Shown in pieces: positions 47,615 through 53,316 of a DNA stretch of 53,316 nt (positions within the stretch are counted from its first letter, which is position 1; the number at the start of each line of letters is the position of its first letter). This DNA comes from an uncultured Clostridia bacterium. GTDB lineage: Bacteria > Bacillota > Clostridia > TANB77 > CAG-508. The notes under the pieces were generated by a model. It ran no database searches. It was not told the origin of the DNA and saw only the letters and a list, made by a program, of their open reading frames with translations. The stretch lies in contig CALXJU010000009.1 of NCBI GenBank assembly GCA_944388705.1, positions 1 to 53,316 of the forward strand, read 5' to 3'. Both the position numbers and the translations under genes were made by a program.

Positions 47615-48669
47615 TTTTTGTTTATTTTTCTAATTATTAAACATAATACTGCTAAAACAATTAAAGTTATAATTATTTGAGCATATATATTTATACCTGT
47701 TTTTGGTAGTGTTGTTGGTGTTTCTTCTGTTTTGGTAATTTCTTCACTAGTTGATGGTTGTTGTTCATTTGGAGTTTCTTCAGGTGTTGTTGGTGTCGAT
47801 GGTTCTTCTGCTGGTGGAGTTATTGTTGTATTATCTAATACTGTAAAATTAAATGTTTCTTGTGTTATAACTGAATCTGAATTATCTCTATCTATTAATT
47901 TTAATGTTATTGAATAATCTCCTACTTCTCCAAATTTTGCTCTTACATTTAATACTTGCGAAACGTCTTTTCCTCCTATTTTATATCCTTGTGCATCTCC
48001 CCATCCACTTTGTATGATGTCATGTTCTAGTTGTGAAGTGTCTGTTCCTATTAATTGAACAGTTCCACCTGCTGTTTTTGTTACTTCTGCAACTAATCTT
48101 GCATGTTCATAAAATCTTCCCATTGAAGATGAATATGATAGTTTCATTTCTTTTTCTTCTTCTTTTACTATATTTCCACTATATGTTAATTCAATTTTAT
48201 AATCTTCATATTGTGGTTCAACTGTAACATTTTTTACAATTGGTGTTGTAATATCGTTATATGTTACTGATGCATCAGGATTTGCTAAACCTTCAGCTGT
48301 TATTGAAAATTCTGTTGGATTTGATGTTTCTAAATCTGCTTTTGCTCTGAATGTTACACTTACTCTTTGACTTGGAGATGTTCCACCTGTTGAGTCATGA
48401 AATACTACTTTCACCTTATCTGATGTATCATTTGGTGTTCCACCTTCTGCTGATACATAGTCAAATATTTTATTGTCATATGCAACAATTGCTGTATATG
48501 CTCCTAATTGCTCTCCAAAATCTATTGTTACTTTTACTTCTTCTCCCGGTCTAACTGTTGTTTTATCTGTATCTACTGTTACACTATTTAATGGTGCTGC
48601 AAATACGCTTCCTGAAAAAACAAGTAAACTTAACATTATTAATGAAATTATGCTTATTATTTTTTTCAT
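47611..48669 (-). CDS. LPXTG-anchored cohesin-like surface protein
   Basis: 352 aa. Signal peptide (1-24), a cohesin-like domain (about 27-150: VRPGEEVKVTIDFGEQLGAY, IVAYDNKIFDYVSAEGG, RVSVTFRAKADLETS), a second beta-rich domain (about 155-275), a Pro/Thr/Glu-rich wall-spanning region, the sorting signal LPKTG near residue 322, a hydrophobic segment and an RKINKK tail. It is anchored by the sortase encoded directly downstream. It probably serves as a wall-bound receptor for the dockerin of the glucosaminidase two genes away; cohesin-dockerin specificity is inferred. Confidence 0.85.
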   Translation of the reverse strand: MKKIISIISLIMLSLLVFSGSVFAAPLNSVTVDTDKTTVRPGEEVKVTIDFGEQLGAYTAIVAYDNKIFDYVSAEGGTPNDTSDKVKVVFHDSTGGTSPSQRVSVTFRAKADLETSNPTEFSITAEGLANPDASVTYNDITTPIVKNVTVEPQYEDYKIELTYSGNIVKEEEKEMKLSYSSSMGRFYEHARLVAEVTKTAGGTVQLIGTDTSQLEHDIIQSGWGDAQGYKIGGKDVSQVLNVRAKFGEVGDYSITLKLIDRDNSDSVITQETFNFTVLDNTTITPPAEEPSTPTTPEETPNEQQPSTSEEITKTEETPTTLPKTGINIYAQIIITLIVLAVLCLIIRKINKK

Positions 48670-48757
48670 TTTTAAATTTCCTCCTTTTTTGTTCTATATT
48701 TCTAGTATGTCAAATTTTTTTAAAATGATTAAGTCAATTTTTGTAAATTTTTCAAAA

Positions 48758-48793
48758 AAATAAAGCATATGAAATTATCATACACTTTATTTT
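48758..48793 (-). terminator. Terminator after the ABC exporter genes
   Basis: 11-bp stem with two G-U wobbles (48762-48772 with 48778-48788), a 5-nt loop and T7 on the minus strand. Confidence 0.65.
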
Positions 48794-48799
48794 ATAATT

Positions 48800-50623
48800 T
48801 TATTCCTCAACCTCTTCAAATTGAGAATTATACAATTGTTCATAAAATCCGCCTTTAGCAAGAAGTTCTTCATGTGTTCCTTGTTCAACAATATCTCCAT
48901 GGTTCATAACTAAAATTAAATCCGCATTTTTAATAGTAGACAATCTATGAGCAATAATAAAGCTTGTTCTGCCTTCCATTAAATTGTCCATAGCTTTTTG
49001 AATTTCAATTTCAGTTCTAGTATCAATTGAACTTGTAGCTTCATCTAAAATAAGGATTTTAGGGTCTGCTAAAATAACTCTAGCAATTGTAAGTAATTGC
49101 TTTTGACCTGCTGAAACATTACTTGATTCTTCATTTAATTCTGAATTATATCCATTTGGTAAAGTTTTGATGAAGTGATGTACACGAGCAGCTTTAGCAG
49201 CTTGAATAACCTCATCATCTGTTGCATCTTCTTTACTATATTTGATATTATCTTTTACAGTTCCACCAAACAACCATGTGTCTTGTAAAACCATACCAAA
49301 CATCTGACGAAGTTCACCTCTTTTAAAATCTTTAATATTATGTCCATCAACTAAAATTTTACCATCTGTAACATCATAAAATCTCATAAGAAGTTTAACC
49401 ATAGTTGTTTTTCCTGCACCAGTTGGTCCAACAATTGCAATTTTTTGACCTTCTTTAACATCTGCATTAAAATCTTTTATAACTATGTTTTCTGGGTTAT
49501 ATCCAAATTTTACATGGTCAAAAGTAACATTTCCTTTTAATCCTTCTGTTGTTGTGCCTTCTACATATGTTTCTACTTCTTCGTCTTCTTCCAAAAATTC
49601 AAATATTCTTTCAGTTGCTGCTACCATTGATTGTAACATACTTGAAACTTGTGCAATTTGGTTAATTGGTTGTGTAAATTGTTTGTTATATTGTATAAAA
49701 CTTTGAATATTACCAACTGTAATTCTACCTTTAATTGCTAAATATCCTCCAGCAATTGCCACACCTACATATCCAACATTTGAAATAAAATTCATTATTG
49801 GATGCATAAGTCCTGATAAGAATTGAGACCTCCATGCAGACCTATATAATTCTTGATTTGCTTTTGAAAATTCTTTTTCTGCATTTTCTTCTCCATTAAA
49901 TGCTTTTACTACAGTTAATCCTGAAAAGATTTCTTCAACTTGACCATTTACATGTCCTAAATAATCTTGTTGTCTTTTAAAATATTTTTGTGATTTTCCT
50001 ACAACTATTTTTACTAATAATGCACCTATTGGCATAACTATTAATGAAATTAATGTCATTTGCCAACTTATTGATAACATCATTATTAATATTCCTACTA
50101 ATGTACAAATTGCTGTAATAATTTGTGTAACACTTTGGTTTAAGTTCATTCCTAATGTATCAATATCATTTGTTATTACTGATAAAACTTCTCCATTTGT
50201 CTTTTTATCAAAATAATTCATTGGAAGTCTATTTATTTTCGCAGAAATATCATTTCTTAATCTATATGTTAATTTTTGTGCAATTCCTGTCATTGCAAAT
50301 CCTTGAATGAAAGAGAATAATGCACTTAATAGATATAGTCCTAGTAAAGTTAATAATATTGTTCCAACTTTACCAAAATCTATTCCGCCATTTCCACTTA
50401 TTTTATTTACTAAACCATTAAAAATTTCTGTTGTAGCATTTCCTAAAATTTTTGGTCCTACTATAGAAAATATTGTACTTCCAATTGCAAATATTAAAAC
50501 TATTATTATACCAATTTTATATTTTGATAAATAATTTTTTATTAATTTTTTAGTTGTTCCTTTAAAGTCTTTAGCTTTTTCTACTGTTCTTCCTCCTCTT
50601 GGTCCTCCCATTGGTCCTGGCAT
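48800..50623 (-). CDS. ABC exporter half-transporter (catalytic partner)
   Basis: 607 aa type IV ABC exporter: basic Gly/Pro-rich N-terminus, six membrane helices (about 35-330), then the nucleotide-binding domain with Walker A GPTGAGKTTM, signature VSAGQKQLL and Walker B ILILDEATSSID carrying the normal catalytic Glu. Its ATG lies 1 nt from the end of the upstream exporter gene, so the two form a heterodimer. Probable drug, lipid or peptide exporter; substrate unknown. Confidence 0.93.
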   Translation of the reverse strand: MPGPMGGPRGGRTVEKAKDFKGTTKKLIKNYLSKYKIGIIIVLIFAIGSTIFSIVGPKILGNATTEIFNGLVNKISGNGGIDFGKVGTILLTLLGLYLLSALFSFIQGFAMTGIAQKLTYRLRNDISAKINRLPMNYFDKKTNGEVLSVITNDIDTLGMNLNQSVTQIITAICTLVGILIMMLSISWQMTLISLIVMPIGALLVKIVVGKSQKYFKRQQDYLGHVNGQVEEIFSGLTVVKAFNGEENAEKEFSKANQELYRSAWRSQFLSGLMHPIMNFISNVGYVGVAIAGGYLAIKGRITVGNIQSFIQYNKQFTQPINQIAQVSSMLQSMVAATERIFEFLEEDEEVETYVEGTTTEGLKGNVTFDHVKFGYNPENIVIKDFNADVKEGQKIAIVGPTGAGKTTMVKLLMRFYDVTDGKILVDGHNIKDFKRGELRQMFGMVLQDTWLFGGTVKDNIKYSKEDATDDEVIQAAKAARVHHFIKTLPNGYNSELNEESSNVSAGQKQLLTIARVILADPKILILDEATSSIDTRTEIEIQKAMDNLMEGRTSFIIAHRLSTIKNADLILVMNHGDIVEQGTHEELLAKGGFYEQLYNSQFEEVEE

Positions 50624-50624
50624 A

Positions 50625-52724
50625 TTATTCTCCTCCTTCCTTTTTATTTAATTCTTCTTCTGATAATTGTGATAATGCTATTTGTCTATATGTTTCATTA
50701 TCTTTCATTAATTCTTCATGTGTTCCTTGACCCACAATTTTTCCATCATCTAATACAATTATTTTGTCTGCATTTAGAATTGTACTTATTCTTTGAGCTA
50801 CTATTATTGATGTTTTATTCTTAGTTCTTTTTGCTAACGCTTCTCTTAATGTTGCATCTGTTTTAAAGTCAAGTGCTGAAAAACTATCATCAAATACAAA
50901 TATTTCTGGGTCTTTCGCAATTGCTCTTGCAATTGATAATCTTTGTTTTTGTCCACCTGATACGTTATTTCCACCTTGTGCAATTTCTGATTTATATTTT
51001 TTATCTTTTCCTTCAATAAATTCTGTGGCTTGTGCTATTTCTGCTGCTTCAACCATTTTTTCATCTGACATATTTTCATCAGAATATTTAATATTTGATT
51101 CTATTGTTCCTGAGAATAGGATTCCTTTTTGTGGAACAAATCCAATAATATCTCTTAATTCTTTTTGTGATAAATCTTTTACATTTACTCCATCAACTAG
51201 TAATTCTCCACCAGTTACATCATAAAATCTTGGTATTAAGTTTACTACTGTGGATTTTCCACTTCCTGTACTTCCTATAATTGCTGTTGTCTTTCCTGGT
51301 TCAGCTGTAAAATTAATATCTTCTAGTATTTCAGTATCTGCATCAGGATATCTGAATGATACATTTTTGAATTCTACAAGTCCTTTTTTATTTGGGTCTA
51401 ATTTTTTAGTTTCTTTTTTGTCTTTTATACTTGGTTCTGTTTCAATAACTTCCATTATACGGTTTGCTGATACAGAAGCTCTTGGAAGCATAATTGATAT
51501 CATTGATATCATCAAGAAACTCATTACTATTTGCATTGCATATTGTATAAATGCTAGCATGTCTCCAACTTGCATAACTCCTTGGTCTACATTATGTCCT
51601 CCAACCCATATTATTAAGATTGACACACCATTCATTATTAACATTAGCATTGGCATCATTACTGACATTGCTCTATTTACAAACATATTTGTTTTCATTA
51701 AATCTGTGTTTGCATCATCAAATCTTTTTTCTTCTTTTTTCTCTGTGTTAAATGCTCTAATTACTGGTAGACCTGTTAATATTTCTCTTGATACTTTATT
51801 TAATTTATCTACTAAGTCTTGTAATTTTTTGAATTTTGGCATTGCTACTGCAAATAATCCTGCTACAACTATTAATACTGTTATAACAGCTAATCCTATT
51901 ATCCATGCCATTGAACTATTACTTTGACTTAATACTTTAAGTATTCCCCCAATTCCTATTATTGGTGCATATACAACTGTTCTAAATAACATAGCCATTA
52001 GTTGTTGAATTTGTTGAACATCGTTTGTACTACGTGTTATTAATGATGCTGTTGAAAATTCTCTCAATTCTTTATTTGAAAAGCTTAATACTTTTGTAAA
52101 TATTTTTTCTCTCAATGTTCTTGCTAACCTAGCACCAACTCTTGCTGATAACATCATTATTGTAATCCCACATGCCATACTTACTGCAGCTAAACCTAAC
52201 ATTTTTAGACCTGTTATCATTATATAATTCATTTGAATTTGGTCTGTGTCTACACCTGCATTTTGATATATTATTTTTACATTTGCTACTCCTGCTTGTT
52301 TTTTTATAGAATCTTGCATTTGGTCTATTTGTTCTGTTGTAGTTTTTAGGAGCTGTTCTAATTGTTCTTCTTCACTTTGAAGTGATGAGAAAATTATGAC
52401 TGGTTTTGTCATTATGTCTGATAATTCTTCTCTTTGCTCATCTTTTAAATCTTTAATTTCATAATTTCCATCTGAATTTGGTCCTTCATAATTTTCTAGT
52501 ATTTTATTATCTTCATCAGTTAGTAATAAAATGACTTCCATGTCATTTTGATTTATTACGTCTGGTACAGAATCTTCTATTCCACCTGCTTGAATTCCTA
52601 CATTAACTATTTTTGATGTGTAATTAGGTAGCTCCAAGTCTACAGCTGCTTGCAAACATAATAATGCAATTATAACGACAACTGATATCCATGATTGTTT
52701 TAAATTTTTTAGTACTTTTAGCAT
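50625..52724 (-). CDS. ABC exporter half-transporter (degenerate-site partner)
   Basis: 699 aa. Six membrane helices with a long extracytoplasmic insert (about residues 45-165, charged, coiled-coil-like) between the first two, and a nucleotide-binding domain with Walker A GSTGSGKSTV and signature VSGGQKQRLS. Walker B reads EIFVFDDSFSALD: Asp replaces the catalytic Glu, as in the degenerate half of heterodimeric exporters such as TM287/288. AAGGAGGAG lies before the ATG. First gene of the exporter operon. Confidence 0.93.
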   Translation of the reverse strand: MLKVLKNLKQSWISVVVIIALLCLQAAVDLELPNYTSKIVNVGIQAGGIEDSVPDVINQNDMEVILLLTDEDNKILENYEGPNSDGNYEIKDLKDEQREELSDIMTKPVIIFSSLQSEEEQLEQLLKTTTEQIDQMQDSIKKQAGVANVKIIYQNAGVDTDQIQMNYIMITGLKMLGLAAVSMACGITIMMLSARVGARLARTLREKIFTKVLSFSNKELREFSTASLITRSTNDVQQIQQLMAMLFRTVVYAPIIGIGGILKVLSQSNSSMAWIIGLAVITVLIVVAGLFAVAMPKFKKLQDLVDKLNKVSREILTGLPVIRAFNTEKKEEKRFDDANTDLMKTNMFVNRAMSVMMPMLMLIMNGVSILIIWVGGHNVDQGVMQVGDMLAFIQYAMQIVMSFLMISMISIMLPRASVSANRIMEVIETEPSIKDKKETKKLDPNKKGLVEFKNVSFRYPDADTEILEDINFTAEPGKTTAIIGSTGSGKSTVVNLIPRFYDVTGGELLVDGVNVKDLSQKELRDIIGFVPQKGILFSGTIESNIKYSDENMSDEKMVEAAEIAQATEFIEGKDKKYKSEIAQGGNNVSGGQKQRLSIARAIAKDPEIFVFDDSFSALDFKTDATLREALAKRTKNKTSIIVAQRISTILNADKIIVLDDGKIVGQGTHEELMKDNETYRQIALSQLSEEELNKKEGGE

Positions 52725-52762
52725 ATTTCTCCTCCTTAAAATATTATATTAAATTTAAAGAA

Positions 52763-52800
52763 CACTATGTCAGTTTATTCGACATAGTGCCATTTGTCAA
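52763..52800 (-). promoter_or_regulatory. Promoter with overlapping operator-like palindrome, exporter operon
   Basis: Minus strand: TTGACA (52795-52800), a 17-bp spacer and TAAACT (52772-52777). A 9-bp inverted repeat CACTATGTC/GACATAGTG (52763-52771 with 52781-52789) brackets the -10 box. This is the layout of a repressor site (for example MarR- or TetR-type). The hairpin could instead terminate the phosphofructokinase transcript, but its tail is only TTCTTT. Confidence 0.5.
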
Positions 52801-52829
52801 CGATTTTTGTGTGAATTTTTTGTGAAAGT

Positions 52830-53316
52830 TTAGTCACCTAAACATATTCCTATATTTCTTGCTGTTTTTACTAATTCATCATCCATTGTTACTTTTCTTA
52901 TATTGCTTTCTGCAGTATTTCCTGATACAGCTCCAATTTGTTTATTATTACCTACAACATCTTCTAATGATACACTATCTAATTTTCCATTTTTTATTAC
53001 TGTTAGTACTCCAAACTTTCCTTCTAATGCAAGTTCCATAGCTTTTGAGCCATATTTTGTTGATAATACTCTATCAAATGCTGTTGGTGTTCCTCCTCTT
53101 TGCATATATCCTAATGTTGTATTTCTTGCTTCTAGTCCTGTTAATTCTTCTAATTGCTTTGCGACAATTTGTCCAACTCCACCAAGTTTAGTGTTATCTA
53201 CTCCTGCACCATTATTTCTAGTATTCGCTATTGTAATAGTTCCACCTTTTGGCATTGCGCCTTCTGCTACGACAACTATACTAAAGTGTTTTCCTGCTGC
53301 TCTTCTTCTATTTATT
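52830..53316 (-). CDS. pfkA: 6-phosphofructokinase, C-terminal part
   Basis: The frame runs off the window end, so the N-terminus is missing. Visible: GKHFSIVVVAEGA, then GVGQIVAKQLEELTGLEARNTTLGYMQRGGTPTAFDRVLST, with the fructose-6-phosphate-binding YMQRGG motif of PfkA, and an end at GICLGD. It phosphorylates fructose 6-phosphate. ATP or pyrophosphate use cannot be told because the deciding N-terminal residues lie outside. Confidence 0.92.
   Translation of the reverse strand, partial: INRRRAAGKHFSIVVVAEGAMPKGGTITIANTRNNGAGVDNTKLGGVGQIVAKQLEELTGLEARNTTLGYMQRGGTPTAFDRVLSTKYGSKAMELALEGKFGVLTVIKNGKLDSVSLEDVVGNNKQIGAVSGNTAESNIRKVTMDDELVKTARNIGICLGD

Noticed and set aside
36076..53000. Many plus-strand Leu/Phe-rich open frames
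   Set aside because: They are antisense shadows of A+T-rich minus-strand genes, without ribosome binding sites or recognisable domains.

Overview
The window is about 53 kb of a low-GC, spore-forming Firmicute, most likely an uncultured gut-type member of the Clostridia. The reasons are the strong A+T bias with AGA-dominated arginine usage, the sporulation genes (yabP, yabQ, an uninterrupted pro-sigma-K gene), a Gram-positive T-box in front of valS, LPXTG/sortase surface genes, and the yicC-remA-rpoZ-gmk-priA-def gene order. No tRNA, rRNA or CRISPR array is visible. Almost everything is on the minus strand.

Layout: 0-2.4 kb (+) holds a gene remnant and two tandem zeta-toxin-like P-loop kinases with a 46-residue ORF between them. 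2.4-3.3 kb has no gene. 3.4-10.4 kb (-) holds an ECF sigma factor fused to a membrane-anchored domain, rho, divIC, yabQ, yabP and valS with a T-box leader invaded by repeats. 11-19.6 kb (-) holds an orphan gene, an iron alcohol dehydrogenase, a membrane-anchored protein, and the operon rsmE/membrane protein/yicC/remA/rpoZ/gmk/priA/def. 19.8 kb (+) is a foreign-looking single gene. 20.3-25 kb (-) is the dTDP-rhamnose operon with an inserted polytopic membrane protein. 25-31.8 kb (-) is the lower-glycolysis set gap-pgk-tpiA-gpmI-eno with an orphan YezG-type immunity gene between gpmI and eno. 32-33.3 kb holds a small helical protein (-) and sigK (+). 33.3-39.9 kb (-) is a surface-glycan block: glycosyltransferase 2, GT10 fucosyltransferase, fucokinase-like GHMP kinase, O-antigen-ligase-like protein, and a prepilin-like protein with leucine-rich repeats. 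40.4 kb (+) is an Rpn-type nuclease. 41.5-48.7 kb (-) is a surface module: GT-C-like membrane protein, cohesin-domain membrane protein, dockerin-bearing glucosaminidase, sortase, LPXTG cohesin-like protein. 48.8-52.7 kb (-) is a heterodimeric ABC exporter, followed by the C-terminal part of phosphofructokinase.

The most striking observation is in the glycan/pilin block. Three of its genes (GT10, O-antigen ligase, prepilin-LRR) are each broken by a +1 frame change, and in each the only fitting junction contains an in-frame CGG codon whose GG starts the downstream frame as a glycine codon. I checked every CCG/CGG trinucleotide in the other genes by frame arithmetic. CGG is not used as a codon in any intact gene with typical composition. 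It occurs in frame only at these three sites and, as apparent arginine, in two atypical orphan genes (11.0 kb and 19.8 kb). Either CGG works as a +1 recoding site here, or three neighbouring surface genes independently gained the same kind of one-base insertion.

Two dispersed repeat families are also present: a roughly 35-bp GGGGACGGTTCTC repeat in four clusters, always just upstream of start codons, and two copies of a 91-94 bp double hairpin with perfect 21-bp outer arms and a covarying inner stem.
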